A stretch of DNA of 64,000 bases from Pseudoips prasinana (GCA_951640165.1 OX621247.1:26634001-26698000), one strand, 5' to 3'. Shown: positions 21,950 through 34,219, counted from the first letter of the stretch. Numbers and translations: made by a program. Notes: generated from the letters alone by a model not told the origin.

Positions 21950-22195
21950 CGGGCCCGTTGGCGTGGTTGCTTGCCTTTCACGTCGCAGGTATTAGGTTTG
22001 ATTCCCACCCAGGACGGATATTTGTGTGCATGAACATATCTGTTTGTGATGAGTCTGTGTGTAATTATCTATGTAAGTATCTTTTTACAAAAGAAAACTA
22101 GTAAATGATGTAGTATATCAGTTATCTGGTTTCCATAGTACAAGCTCTGCTTAGTTTGGGATCAGCCGAGTGTGAAAAATGTCCCTGGATATAAC
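21950..22195 (+). repeat. tRNA-derived SINE, family B
   Basis: Head GGCGTGGTTGCTTGCCTTTC with GGTTTGATTCCCACC, then GGTTTCCATAGTACAAGCTC and the end GTCCCTGGATAT. Confidence 0.75.
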
Positions 22196-22199
22196 TCTC

Positions 22200-23380
22200 A
22201 ATGCTCCCCTTTCTAAGCAAACTATTCAAATTAGTATAAAAATTAATCTTAGTATAATTTTATTTCTTTCTAACGTACTAATTTTCCTGCATAATATCGA
22301 AGAAAAATAACTGGCACGTTAAAATCACACACACACACACACAAACAGATTTTAGCAAGGGGAGCGTTCCAGTATTACGTGTCGCAAGTTTTAGTGATTT
22401 TTAACCCCCCCCCCCCCCCCCCCCCCCCGAACCGAAGGTACAGTAAGCTGCCCCATATTCGATCTCCTCAAACCTTATCGACAATGTGCCAGATTTTGCG
22501 TGTTCTTTTCCACCAAGAAAATCCCACGACTCACCCCTAACTATCTAATAAGTACAAGATTTACGTCTGATTGCCGTCCCTATTACCCAAAAAATACAAC
22601 CCGGCCTTATGTCGGGTAATCAGTTACTATAGCCCCCATAAAAAAATATTCCATCATCTCAAATAAAGCCTATTTACCCAATATAGCCATAGCCTTTTAC
22701 ACAGTATGAAAAATTGTTTACTGCGACGACGACACGCGACGAGTTAGGGGTCCGTTGTAAAAAACCCTAATTTCCTGCACCCTTTCATTTATAACCCGGC
22801 AATCTGGAGGCCCCGTAGCTTATTTATGGGGGTCTCGGCCATTTGATGGGTGGGAGTCAGAATGTGTAATGATAAAGGTTGTAAAAAAATGCGTAGACTT
22901 GCGATTTTTTGTCGTCCGTGCGACATTGTAAGCTTCTTATAATAGTTACATTATAGACCATGGGTATGATAAAGGCGCCAAGTCAGAACAAGGGAAGTTT
23001 GAGGTTCCAGCAGTTCCTTTAAGTATAGATACAACGTCATTGGATAGACTTAAAAAAAATTATAAATTCATAATATAAAATTCAATAGTCAAAAATATTT
23101 ATGGCACTTGTAACATGATATACGTTTATGCACGGCAATGGTAATAAATAGATTTCGGTTATTATCACGCTTAAAACTAATTTCAAATTACCTTTTATCA
23201 ATCAATTGGAACAAAAAAGAACAAAGAATTGTCCAGCTCAGTTCCAAAAAGGGAGAAATCGGGTAACATTATTTAAACCGAACAAAAAAATACCTCGCCT
23301 TGATAATTTACTACTTTTGAAATCGTTTAAAAATCAGGATTGGGTCACTTGCTGTAATATGAAAACCTGTGCATATCTTA
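22200..23380. other. Unassigned sequence with poly(C) tract
   Basis: A (CA)n run lies at ~22327-22343 and an uninterrupted C run of about 24 at 22405-22428. No gene is recognised. Confidence 0.4.
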
Positions 23381-23384
23381 TCAT

Positions 23385-23650
23385 CAACCGCAGATTATAA
23401 GGTCCTGGTTTCTAATCCTGTATCGGGCCAAAAATAGATGTATGGGATTTTTCTGTTAAGAAAATTTCTAAGTGCAGCCCGAAGTCTGGGAATGGGGATT
23501 TCGTAACCTCTTTCCGTTCGTTTCATTAGTCGTTTCATCGGATCATGAGAGTGATGGAATTGAAACTGCCCACTATAATATATCCCGGGCTGATGGCTAG
23601 TCTTTATTGAGACTGGCCGCCGTGGTCATAATTTGACCAGGAGGTCTTTA
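23385..23650 (+). repeat. SINE family D, partial
   Basis: AACCGCAGATTATAAGG, then GCCCGAAGTCTGGGAAT, CATCGGATCATGAGAG and GACTGGCCGCCGTGG. Confidence 0.65.
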
Positions 23651-24160
23651 AAAAAAGTATTCATTAATTATTATGGGAAACACAAAACCTCCAAGTTGTT
23701 TTTCTCCGACAAAATAGTCGTCCGACTGTTCCCTCCCATAGCCCACTGCATTGTCATGTAGCAGAAGTTTACGAGTGTTAGTTTGCCTGTTTTGCCGTCT
23801 CGATGATATGTTATCATCGTCTGGTATTTTTGATGCTTCACCCCTAAACCCGAGGTACGAGTATAGCGTCCTTATCTCCGCATTGTGTCTCATAGATAAC
23901 CCGTGTAAGTGTTCCTTTTTGTAACATACTAGAGTACAATGTATTTCAAGAATTTCGAAGAATGGATTCTGCTTTATGAGCTTCACGTGGAAATCTGGAT
24001 TTTGTAGTCGTAAATTTTTTAGTTTGGTGTTGATAGTGATGGATCCTCACCCTTAGATGGCATAGAGTTCTGAGGGAAATGAGGTATTTATTCAATGTCT
24101 TCATGGATAAAGTGGGTTTATGTAAATTCTTTTACTTAAACCAGGTATTTTTTTAGTTAA
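23651..24160. other. Unassigned sequence
   Basis: A 112-codon minus-strand frame covers 23648-23986. It lacks recognisable domains and is probably random. Confidence 0.35.
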
Positions 24161-24162
24161 AT

Positions 24163-24403
24163 AATATCCTGGGACATTTTTCAAACACCATCTGATCCCA
24201 AACAGAGCTTGTCCTATGGAAACCAGATAGTTGATATACTACATACTTTACTTTTGTAAATACATACTTATATAGATAATTATACCCAGACTCAGGACGA
24301 ACAGACATGTTCATGCAGAAAAATATCTGTCCTGGGTAGGAATCGAACCTACGACCTGCGACGTGAAAGGCAAGTGTGTACCAAACAGGCCAACTGGTCC
24401 GGT
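24163..24403 (-). repeat. tRNA-derived SINE, family B
   Basis: CCTGGGACATTTTTC ... GAATCGAACCTACGACC ... GCCAACTGGTCC. Good minus-strand copy. Confidence 0.75.
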
Positions 24404-24421
24404 AGTCCCTGCTTTCGCTAG

Positions 24422-24488
24422 TTTGTGGTCAATAACTAGCGGGTTAAGTGTTATATAGACACTTAACCGGCTAGTTATTGACCACAAA
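24422..24488. repeat. 30-bp hairpin with one mismatch
   Basis: Arm 1 (24422-24451) begins TTTGTGGTCAATAACTAGC; arm 2 (24459-24488) is its complement with one mismatch. The loop is TATATAG. The outer flanks TTCGC / GCGAA also pair. It sits just past a SINE. Confidence 0.85.
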
Positions 24489-24964
24489 TTGTGCGAAATT
24501 CTATTCTCATCTTAACAAGCTCTAAGTTACATAATCCAGATGTTATGTCCAGCATAAGCTCTGCTTTAGTTAGTCTGATGTCCCATGCAGTATACTCTCT
24601 AGTTACAAGTGGGTTAATATTTTGAAACAAAAATAGAATCATGTCACTCCTACAGATCGCATGGAAAATAGCATTTTAAAAGGCGTATATGAGACGAAGG
24701 AGTGTATAATTATTTCTATCAAATAAAATAGTATAATGAAAATAAAACACAGTACATACTTACTTTTAAAAAGTTTGTACAAAACTTCATATTACTTTGG
24801 TGTTTAACTTCTAAATAAAATATTTTTTATTATTATAATTATAAAAACGCATAATTATTATCATATATCAGCCGATTAATCGGAGGCATCTTTGGAGGAT
24901 GCCTTTTTCCACTGCCTACCTACGCTGCGGCTTATGGTCGTATCATTGTTTTAGTAGTAAACTA

Positions 24965-25228
24965 GCTCAAAGGAATTTGCAGTGGGAAGGGCACATAGCT
25001 CGTAGAACCAACGGCCGCTGGGGCAGAAAGGTTCTCGAGTGGCGACCACGAACCGGAAGGCTGGCTACATGATGGACCGATGATCTTGTCAGGGTCGCTG
25101 GAAGTCGCTGGATGCGGATAGCGTAAGACGGCAAGACCTATAATTGTGGTGATCTTTGGACTGCTGGACAAAATCCTCCCACCTTTGTCCAGCCGTGAGC
25201 GTATTTCAGCTGATATGATGATGATGAA
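24965..25228 (+). repeat. LINE 3' end, family RTE-A
   Basis: GGGGCAGAAAGGTTCTCGAG, GGCGACCACGAACCGGAAG and GATGGACCGATGATCTTGTC, then a GATGATGATG tail. Confidence 0.65.
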
Positions 25229-25611
25229 AGCAGCTAAAAAGAAAATACCGATAATGCTGACGAGAAGTGAAGACATACAACAAACACAAAAGTTACCGTA
25301 AAGTAAAACTCTATAACAACAAACATCTGAAGCGGCATGGCTACTATGCATGAAGCTAAAAATAGCCACATAATGGGCATTAACAGATAAGAAACTATAA
25401 GGTTTAATGTGCACAGCGTGGGGCCAGGAAGAATATTTTAGAATGATTAAAACTAAGTTAAGCTATATAAACTTATAAGTATAGCTTTTTTTGGAACGAA
25501 GTTCCTTATCGCGCGTTGTGAAAGGGGGCTAGACGGAAAAAATTCTTACGAAAAGTTGTCACGACACTTTTTGCAGCTATGCGGCGTGCGCATGTTTCTC
25601 TGTCTGTCTCT

Positions 25612-25790
25612 CTCTTATAGAAAGCAAGCCAGATATTTTCATTTCTATTTCGCATTGAACAGTGTGGTGTCGCGATGATTATTTTTGTTGAGTGTATACA
25701 GGTTTTTTGTACATAATAAATAATAAGAAATAACTTCGTTCCATCCGCGTGTCCCTTGACACCTCTCAAGTTTTTATAACTATATTTCTA
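25612..25790 (+). repeat. Interspersed repeat D, copy 2
   Basis: Same sequence and order as 15056-15235, with small indels. Confidence 0.6.
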
Positions 25791-26737
25791 ACTATATTAT
25801 GATAAAAGGTAAAATCTAGATTTCGGATCGGATCGGAAATATAAAAGTTAGTTAAAAATCGAAATAAAAATGGGAATGAAAGAAATACTTTTATTCATAA
25901 TACACAACCATACATAACAATTCCAAAAATAGTAGGTGCTTATAAACAAAATATTTTGCTGTGTACCTTAAATGGGTGCCAACTTCAGCATTAGCTACAG
26001 CAAAAGTTGCTGTATGGCAGGTATTCTAGTTTGGTCCCGTGATTGTCGCTATACATATAATTTCTGCACAGGTCTTACAAAATAAAAAAAGCAATTAGAT
26101 ACACAAACAATTACAAAGAGTTTAGTCTTTGTAATTGTGTGTCTAATAATATGAGCAAAAAATCTTAGATTCAATGATGTTAAGTGGATAGCTAACATAC
26201 GATAACATTGAAACTGCGTAAATGTCTCAGTAATGAAATGAGTTAAAAGAAAATGAAATTAAAAATAAACCTATACGATACCCAGGATACCTAACTAGCG
26301 GCATTCCTACACTAGATAGCAGTTCTAGACTCAAGACAAGGCCAACCCCCGGTCGCGGGAAAATAGGCGCTTGATTATGCAGCCCTTCAAGATTTTTTTT
26401 TCCTGGTTCGAATTCGAGAGCACTGACTTAACATTCCATCAGTCTAACCACTTATCTCGATTTACGTGTGGAGTGATGGGCTCACCATAACAACGAAATA
26501 CATGCATTTATTTATTTCCATTGTAAACACAGTAAAAATATGTAGAAAAATAATCTTGCACAAAAGGTCACAACTGCGAACGCCTTTACAAAAATAAAGG
26601 ATATTAACTTGTAGTGCGTTGAAACATTAAGATATTGAGGGCTCACTGTAAAGATAAATTTTAGCTGTTAAACACATGTCAGTGACATTTACAGCAGGCG
26701 AAGGCCATACTACACAAGTCTTAGCAATTAAACTAAA
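25791..26737. other. Unassigned sequence
   Basis: A weak hairpin around CAATTACAAAG / CTTTGTAATTG lies at about 26107-26138. No gene is recognised. Confidence 0.35.
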
Positions 26738-27352
26738 TCCTACTAATATCATAAATGCCAAAGTTTGTGAGTATGGCTGTGTGGGTGAGGGCCAACAAGA
26801 ATATCGCCACCTCATCTCCCCTCTTGGGGGCGTAGAGGTCTTACCGAGGGTATATAATCCAGAGAACGGGCAGCAGCGCTCTTTTGAGTTCTATGACCAT
26901 CTTACTGCGATCGCCAACCCGTCTGCCAAGCGTGGCGATTATCGCATATCCTTCCATATGAACACAATAAATTGTGGAAATCTTTTGGGGAGACCTTTGC
27001 CCAGCAGTGGACGTCATTCGGCTGACATGATGATGGATGTATAGATTTTTGTTTCTCTTTTAGGTAAAATCTACGGAACGGATCTTGATGAAACTTTGTA
27101 GCAACATAGATGTTATCGTTACTCCTGCCAAGAAGATTCTGCAATTTATCTATGTTGCAGGGTCAGACAGGGAAGTTTAGTTGGAGCGGCGAGCACAATA
27201 GTTCATCACTGGACGCAGTGTTACCAGGACCTCCGGGGACTGGAAATAGCCGCCACCAGAAGAATAAGAATAACATAGCTTAGCTTATATTGGAATAACA
27301 CAGGCTATAATTTATTAAATTTAAGGCGGGTATAACCGTGGGGCACCGCTAG
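26738..27352 (+). mobile_element. Non-autonomous Helitron carrying a SINE and a possible captured fragment
   Basis: 5' end TCCTACTAATATCATAAATG follows an A; the 3' end is GGGGCACCGCTAG before T, as Helitrons insert in AT. Compared with shorter copies (28147-28327, 34848-35040) it holds two extra blocks. One is a family C2 SINE at ~26785-27037; the other is a GC-richer block at ~27140-27270. Confidence 0.75.
26785..27037 (+). repeat. SINE, family C2 (inside Helitron)
   Basis: CACCTCATCTCCCCTCTTGG ... GAGAACGGGCAGCAGCG ... CAGCAGTGGACGTCATTCG ... ATGATGATGG. Other copies: 33552-33765, 38765-39015, 48738-48950, 58848-59072. Confidence 0.7.
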
Positions 27353-27667
27353 TACTGCAATAACATATGTTATTGGTTAACTACTATTTATTTGCAGTAT
27401 TAATGGTCAGTGATGGGTGTAATGCGTAGGGGCAAACATTTATAAAAATATTAAAATAATTAAAGGCCAGGCGTTAAATCAGCCTCTTCTGTGCTCTCGT
27501 CTCCGCAGCTAATTTCACAAAAAGAATAATGGATGTTAATTCCCTATTTGTAAAATATTAACTGTTATAAATAATATATAATAAAGTGACGTATTTAAAT
27601 AAATAATAAATTTAATACAAGCAGACAAGATTAGTCAACCCAAAGACACTATTATAGAGAAAACAAA
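27353..27667. other. Unassigned sequence
   Basis: No recognised gene or repeat. Confidence 0.3.
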
Positions 27668-27812
27668 ATACAGACGCCCGCACATCAGGCTACCCCAACC
27701 TATCAAATTTCTCCTATTGAAAGTGAACCTTATGCATTTGTGATAAAGTTGAAAATCTATTAAAGAAATTTGACAGATTGGGGTAGCTGGATGTGCTGGC
27801 GTCTGTACAAAT
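27668..27812 (+). mobile_element. MITE, CAGACGCC family, copy 2
   Basis: Termini CAGACGCCCGCACATCAGG / GATGTGCTGGCGTCTG, flanked by TA on both sides, so the target duplication is TA. The arms extend ~40 bp with mismatches. Confidence 0.7.
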
Positions 27813-28146
27813 AATATTTAGGGTAGTTATATTGATTTAATTGTGTCCTATGTTAAGGCGAATTAAAAACCAAATTAGAGATTCTTTTGGCTGGGTGCCA
27901 ATGTGTAACCCATAATTTATTATTTTAGTTTTTATTACCTTTTGAGCTTTAATAATCGAACGGCTAAATCATCATGGAATTAACCCAGCATTTTAATTTG
28001 GAATCGTTTCAAGTGCATGTTTAACGAACGTAGGCTGGGCGATCATTACAAACTAAAATATTTAATAGAAATTAAGTATTGTACAAAAAAAAATTAAGAT
28101 CGATCGTTTTGTGATTACACGCAATAATACACGTTGGTTTGAATAG

Positions 28147-28327
28147 TCCTGCTAATACAATAATTGCGAAAGTTTGTGAGTATGGGTTTGTTACTCTTTA
28201 ACACTAAAGCTACCGAACGGATCTTGATTAAATTTGGTAAACTGTAGAAAAATTATTAATATGTCCGAATAACACTAAGCTCTAATTTATAAAGTTTAAC
28301 GCGGGTATACCTGTGGGGTATAGCTAG
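28147..28327 (+). mobile_element. Small non-autonomous Helitron
   Basis: Starts TCCTGCTAATACAATAATTG, ends GGGGTATAGCTAG before T. It contains GAACGGATCTTGATTAAATT. Confidence 0.7.
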
Positions 28328-29204
28328 TCTAAAATATTTTCTACGATTTTATAGGTATTTCATACTTTATTATTATCTGTAATTTATAAGACATGTTTTT
28401 TCTTATTATTTGTTATGGTGAAACCACGGTTAAAAAAGAATTCTAGTAGTAGCATTAATATCTACGTATATGATAAAATAAATAAATTCTTAAATTTGCA
28501 AAATGATAAAACACCAATTTATTATGTTCGTAAATACTATCGAGCTTACAGTTAAAAAGAAGTTATATATGTAGCAGTATCTACATTTAATAAAAATGTG
28601 TTAGGTAACTTTTTCAGCTTCGATAAATTTTAAACCCATTTCTCACTAGCTAATCCAGGATTATTGAGTCAACTTCCCTTTTTCGTAACAATAATATATT
28701 TAGCAGGGCCTTTTTGGGAAATCCGTTCAAATTAGCTCGCTAGGGGTTCTTGAAGCCCGGGGCCTACGTATTAGAGAGGATTTTAATTATATTCGGACTC
28801 AAAAGAAGTGTCCTGCTAAGTGATTGTGGGCATTTTAAGATTTTGCTGCGTATTGTTTTGTTTAGTAGATTGGCATTGCCTCTCAATAGGAAAATACGTT
28901 ACTACGCATTTTTCTATTTCCCCGTTATTATTATATATTATTATTTCCATGTTTTACTAAACAAAAAAGTAACAAAATTTTAATTTTTTATGGATATTGT
29001 CCCTATTACGATTCACCCCCCGTGTTTTAAATCACATTGTTTTAAGGTACAGAATATTTTTTATAATTAGTTTAAATTGATTGACAGTGATGTAGATCCT
29101 TATAAACGTTAAAAGAAAATGTTTTGTAAACGATAAGTTGCTCATCAAAGATAGGTTAATTTCCCGCTCATCTTAAAATTTCTGTTAACAGTTTTGATAA
29201 AACA

Positions 29205-29206
<2 letters not shown>
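28328..29206. other. Unassigned sequence
   Basis: AT-rich; no recognised gene or repeat. Confidence 0.35.

Positions 29207-29280
<74 letters not shown>
29207..29280. repeat. (AT)n microsatellite
   Basis: About 72 bp of uninterrupted AT dinucleotide repeat. Confidence 0.95.
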
Positions 29281-29282
<2 letters not shown>

Positions 29283-29494
29283 TTGAATTTATCTAAGTAT
29301 TCTATTAAATCTGTGCTAATTATTAGGAGAATATCCACGGAAAAAATAGTCATAGATTTCTAACCGCCAAGTGTTGTAGGTATATCCATTTTTTTTTTGA
29401 ATTATTGCGGGTCCTTAATCTATGTACTGTGAAGTTAGCAGGGCACAAAGGGCACTAAACACAAATAAAATAAAACTATATATGATTCATACAA

Positions 29495-29612
29495 AGTGCA
29501 AGTGCCCCTGTGTTTGCCACATACTTGTGCATTTTAATATGTCCCTCGCAGATGGGTAGTCCATTGAGACTGGCCGCCGTGACCGAAATTTGGCTTGGAG
29601 GACATTATTATT
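29495..29612 (+). repeat. SINE family D, 3' part
   Basis: GTGCATTTTAATATGTCCC ... GAGACTGGCCGCCGTGACC ... GGAGGACATTATTATT. Confidence 0.6.
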
Positions 29613-30334
29613 GTGTTGATGTCACGTTTTTATACCTAGAGAAAACACTTTTAGAATCATAAGCTTTGAGTAGATTCGGTAGGTACTTGTGCCAACATGA
29701 GATTCAAATCGATCCGCCAATGTCACATTAATCAATTCTTAATTGTCATTTCATTGAATAGACTATGCAATACCATTAGAAACAATACCTATTAGCGGTT
29801 TATTCGAATCAATGTTAACAATCTTGGGACGTTATTTCAATTATCCGCGAGACAGACCTAGCCTTGTGTCTCATTATGAATTAACGAATCTAGCATTATT
29901 AGTTACTAGCTGTATATGTAATTCGGATATCTATACATATAATAAATCTGTAGAAAAATATTTTTTGTACATCAAAAGAAAATCCAAAAAGAATAGCCAG
30001 GGTATTAAAGAACAACCAATAGAACCCATTTCCAGCATTTTTAGAATTTTTGTCTGTTTGTCTGTTTATATGTTCGGGTATCACGTAAAATATACGAAAG
30101 CAATGTAAATAACTTTTATACACAACGAGTGAGCGTAACTTGAGGTAACATTTAGTTTTTGTTTTATTACAATCGGTTCAGTCTATCAAAAGATATTAGA
30201 TTTTAAAGTAATCATGAAGAAAAATAACACACATTTCGTTACTTCAAGATGAACTAATGTTTATAGTTGAACTACCTAACTGTCCGATAGATGTCATTGT
30301 GCATATTATGACATCTCTTTACTGAATGAACTAC
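29613..30334. other. Unassigned sequence
   Basis: No recognised gene or repeat. A 98-codon plus-strand frame at 29812-30108 shows no domain. Confidence 0.35.
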
Positions 30335-30842
30335 GTTGATAGTTGATTTTTATTTTGATAGATATCGTTCTGCATTTCTTTTGACTCGCGGTGTTAAGAT
30401 TTGCCCGTGTTTGCTGATTGCATTAGTTACGAAGGGTTTTGAATGTTCTGAATTGTTTCGAAATAAGGTCTTGGTTGCCTAGAAGTATGTCGTTGTCCAA
30501 AATTGGTTATTAAAAAAAACTGTTTTCTTTGGGCAAATTGAATTATGTAGAAGGTTGGATTTGTTATAATTTAATTATAAATTATTGATAGTTGATTTTT
30601 ATTTCGATAGATGTCGTTGTGCTTGATAGTTGAATTTTATTTCGATAGATGTCGTTATGCTTTGCTTTTGAATTGCGGTGTTAAGATTAGGGCTTTAAAT
30701 GTTCCGAATTGTTTCGAAATAAGGTCTTGGTTGGCTAGAAGTATGTCGTTGTCCAAAATTGGTTATTAAAATATTTTGTTTTCTTTGGGCAAATTGAATT
30801 ATGTACAAGGTTGGATTTGTTATAGTTTAATTTTAAATTATA
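30335..30842 (+). repeat. ~253-bp diverged tandem duplication
   Basis: 30335-30587 and 30588-30842 share TTGTTTCGAAATAAGGTC, TAGAAGTATGTCGTTGTCC and CTTTGGGCAAATTGAATT. The second copy has an internal re-duplication of TTTCGATAGATGTCGTT. Confidence 0.8.
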
Positions 30843-31425
30843 ATATCAGTCGATCGAAAGTTTGTGCTGTCGATTCGTATGTAACGCGAATGTACAGACG
30901 ATTCAAATTTTATTGAGCCTGTCCGATTGAATGTATTTGAATGTAGTAAATAAACCCTGTCTCTCATAATTTTCTCAGCACAAATCTATATACCTACCTA
31001 TGTAAAAGAGGAAACTGACTGACTGACATATCAACGCACAGCCTGAACGGCTGGGGTTAGAGACTTGAAATTTTGCCGGTAGTTACTTTTTATGACGTAT
31101 GCATTCACTAAGGAAGGGTTTTTGCAAATACTAACCCTAATGGGGTAAAATAGAGAATGAAAGATTGTATGAAAATCCGTCATTTTTGAAGTTAAAGGCA
31201 TTGAAACTTATATTTAGTAGTTCAGCTAAAAATAAAAATAAATATTTAAGAAGTTTTGGAAATTCCACCCCAAGGGCGTAAAATAGGGGATGTAAGTTTG
31301 TATGAAAAGTGTGTAATTTTTTAAGTGAAAAGCATGATAATTGGTATTTGGCCTTTCCGTTAAAAATAAAAATATATATTTCAGGATTTTAGGAATTTCC
31401 ACCCCTAAGGGCGTATAATAGGGGA

Positions 31426-31770
31426 TGTATGTTGCGTGTGGGTATACCTATAATGGTTCTGAGGAATTTGAAGCTACCTAAACTTTGCAACGGCACTAGG
31501 CTTCAAGTGAAAACTTTGCATCGTGTTATAGAGGCTACTATTATGCCTGGATCCGCCCAGGGAGAAACAGTGTTCGTGTCACGTTTTCCGTTAGTGCCAA
31601 ATGATCTCCCTTTTCAGTTTAAAATACTGTAGTTCCCTATAAAAGTGTGTGTCGCGATAACCATCAACAAATCGCAAAGTCCAACTCTCAAGTTAGCTGG
31701 AATTGACTTAAGGAAGGCGGGCAGGTTTACGTGGCGTGCTCACGTGTGAGTTCATCCCACAGTCTGGTCC
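31426..31770 (+). pseudogene. Helitron helicase C-terminal remnant
   Basis: Reading GIPIMVLRNLKLPKLCNGTR, then FVSRFPLVP, and in other frames AITINKSQSPTLKLAGIDLR and VYVACSRVSS. These are the last motifs of the Pif1-like helicase of insect Helitrons. Stops and frameshifts break it. It stands before, not after, an N-terminal helicase piece, so two copies were joined or the element is scrambled. Confidence 0.75.
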
Positions 31771-32929
31771 ATGTAGTGCGAGGACCTACGTCTTTTGCTG
31801 AGCTCCGTAAAGTTGATGATATTGAACATCCCACATACCAGGCCGCTTGCCAAGCACGCCATTTATTAGATGGAGGTCAGCATTGGGATGACGCTCTAGC
31901 GGCAGCATGCGTGAGCGATAGTCCACATCGCTTGCGCCAATTGTTTGCCATCTTATTGACCTTTTGTGCGTTATCGGGTGCTAACCAGTTATGGCAAAAG
32001 TACCATGACAAGTTTGCTGAAGATTTTATGAGACATGTACAACTAAATACTGATGGAGAAATTCCTGACAGGGTACGTGAAATTTGTCACAACAGGTCCT
32101 TATTGGCTATTCAAGAGATAGTTATTAGTATAGGAGGGAACCCGATCAGTCAGAGGCTGCGAAAATGCACAGGAGTTTGCCAATTTTTTGTAACAAATCG
32201 GCGATGGCACATACCATAAGTTATTTTGATTGGTAATCTCTGCTCTTACGTTACATCACAGCAGGAGCTAATTTCTTCTGTGTACGGAGATACCACAAAC
32301 ATGGGAAATCAAGCTGGTTCTTGGCTATGTCAGCGAGCTATTTTGACTCCCCGCAATGACCAAGCTGCGGCAATTAATTTCAAAATATTGACTCATGCGT
32401 CCGGGAATAGTAAAGAATATAGCTCAATTAATACAGTTATGGAAGAAGATGACGCCACGCACTACCTGGTAGAATTTTTGGATTCCTTCAGCACACCCGG
32501 ACTTCCAACCCACAAAATAGTTTTAAAAATCGGGGTACCAATAATTCTCCTCAGAAATTTATGTCCTCCCAAACTTTGTAACGGCACTCGGCTCAAAGTC
32601 ACAAATCTGCAGCAAAACATTATCGAAGCTGAAATATTAACAGGTTGCGGCGCCGGTGATATTGTTTTTATTCCAAGGCTACCTATAATTCCTAAAAACT
32701 TTCTTTCGCTTTCAAACCAGTGCAATTCCCAGTCAGTCCCTGTTATGCCATGACGATTAATAAAGCTCAGCGCCAGACATTATCCGTTGCGGGGGTGGAC
32801 CTAAGTATTGGATGCTTTTCCCATGGTCAACTATACGTAGCTCTTTCACGCGTAAACAACCCCAATAACGTTTTTGTGTACGCTCCAGATGGTTCTACAG
32901 GTAAAATAAAGAAGCACTCAATTAAATAA
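31731..32929 (+). pseudogene. Helitron helicase remnant lacking the ATPase core
   Basis: 31780-32219 reads GPTSFAELRKVDD ... LFAILLTFCALSGANQLW, the region before the helicase ATP site. 32226-32929 reads ELISSVYGD, then [51 protein letters not shown] and [10 protein letters not shown], the C-terminal helicase motifs. Everything carrying Walker A and B between them is deleted near 32160-32230. The last part changes frame near 32720. It cannot encode an active helicase. Confidence 0.8.
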
Positions 32930-33028
32930 AAAAAACATTGTATCGGTATCCTCCCACAGCACTATACACAAAAAAATACATTGTTTAGTTCCGACATCCA
33001 CGCGAACGAAGTCGCGGGCACAGCTAGT

Positions 33029-33138
33029 ATAAGCTATGTTACTACGAAGTTTCACCAAAATCCGTTCGGTAGATTTTGCGTGAAAGGGTTACAAACATAC
33101 ACACTCACAAACTTTCGCCGTTATTATATTAGTATAAT
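33029..33138 (-). repeat. Helitron 5' fragment, inverted
   Basis: Minus strand: ACTAATATAATAACGGCGAA ... GAACGGATTTTGGTGAAACT. It abuts the 3' terminus of the larger Helitron in the opposite orientation. Confidence 0.6.
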
Positions 33139-33550
33139 TATTGTAACCTATTCCGATGTTAACGTCGACAAACCTCAGAAGCTGGTCCTCGTATTTTTTT
33201 AATGATATTTCTTCTGAGCTCCAAAGGTACCAGTTGGAAACTGTTCTTTACTTTAAACGAAACTGTTCTTTATCATATGATCGATTTTATCGAACCATCA
33301 GTTATCTCGCCAGGCGTCTAGCGGAGTCACTTCTCACCCAACAAACAGCACGGAGTAGGGATGAGAACGAGCTGGTCTCCTGTCTTTCTCACACAAGAAT
33401 CTTTCTCTCACTTCCTACACAGTTTTTGGCCATTATTATTGTTTGGGTATCGATCGTAGCAGTGACCTTATACTTATCATTTTATTTTCCCTCGGCGACT
33501 CTCATGTTATAATTATATTATCATAGTAAATTTATCTGTGTGGTGACTAG
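33139..33550. other. Unassigned sequence
   Basis: No recognised gene or repeat. Confidence 0.35.
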
Positions 33551-33551
33551 A

Positions 33552-33765
33552 ATATCATCACCCCATCTCATCCCGCGGCGTAGAAATCGACCGAGGTAAT
33601 ACCTACTAGAGAACGGGCAGCAGCGTTTTTCTGTGAACTACATCAAACTGCGATTGCCAACCCGTCTGCCAAGCGTGGCGGTAATAGCATATCCCTGTAT
33701 TCTTTGGGAAGGCTTTTGTCCAGCAGTGGACGTTGACTGACATGATGATGATGATGATGAGTACA
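33552..33765 (+). repeat. SINE, family C2
   Basis: CACCCCATCTCATCCCGCGG ... GAACGGGCAGCAGCG ... TGACATGATGATGATG. Confidence 0.7.
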
Positions 33766-34219
33766 TTTATCATCAATTTCTATCGGCCGTCATAGTCCAC
33801 TGTACGCTGTATTGCTCTTTTAGTCATAGACTACATCCCCACACACTTAAAATAAGTCAGCTATTTTTCTTTTAACTACCAAAATATTTACTACAAATAT
33901 ATGTGGCAAAGCAATGTTTGCTGAGTCAGCTAGTAATATCCTAAAACAGAGTTTAGTATGCATTATTAATTATCTAATAATTTCTACACTTAATTCGGGT
34001 TAACTGTGCCAAATCGAATATCAATTGATCGATATCTATCAATTTGGACGTTCATAATATCGAATGATTAATATACCTATCATTCAATCGCGTTGCGTTG
34101 CCGCGTTGTATGGTCGTAGTTCTAACCTAGCCTTACTAGGAGCGAATGTTCGATTTATGAAATATTCGATATTTTTAAACGTCAAATTCAACGTTGAGGC
34201 GTTCATTGCTAGATGCTCA

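Larger units (their letters stand above)
30985..33027 (+). mobile_element. Helitron, internally rearranged
   Basis: It begins TCTATATACCTACC after an A and ends with a hairpin region (GCGAACGAAGTCGC) followed by GGGCACAGCTAG before T. These are Helitron-type ends in an AT target. The 5' 400 bp holds three diverged repeats around ACCCCAAGGGCGTAAAATAG. Helicase-derived coding remnants fill 31426-32929. No Rep (HUH nuclease) domain is visible. Confidence 0.75.

Noticed and set aside
26676..27044. 122-codon plus-strand ORF
   Set aside because: It runs across a Helitron start and a SINE; no protein family matches.
29168..29353. Minus frame with an Ile/Tyr repeat
   Set aside because: It is translation of the (AT)n microsatellite.
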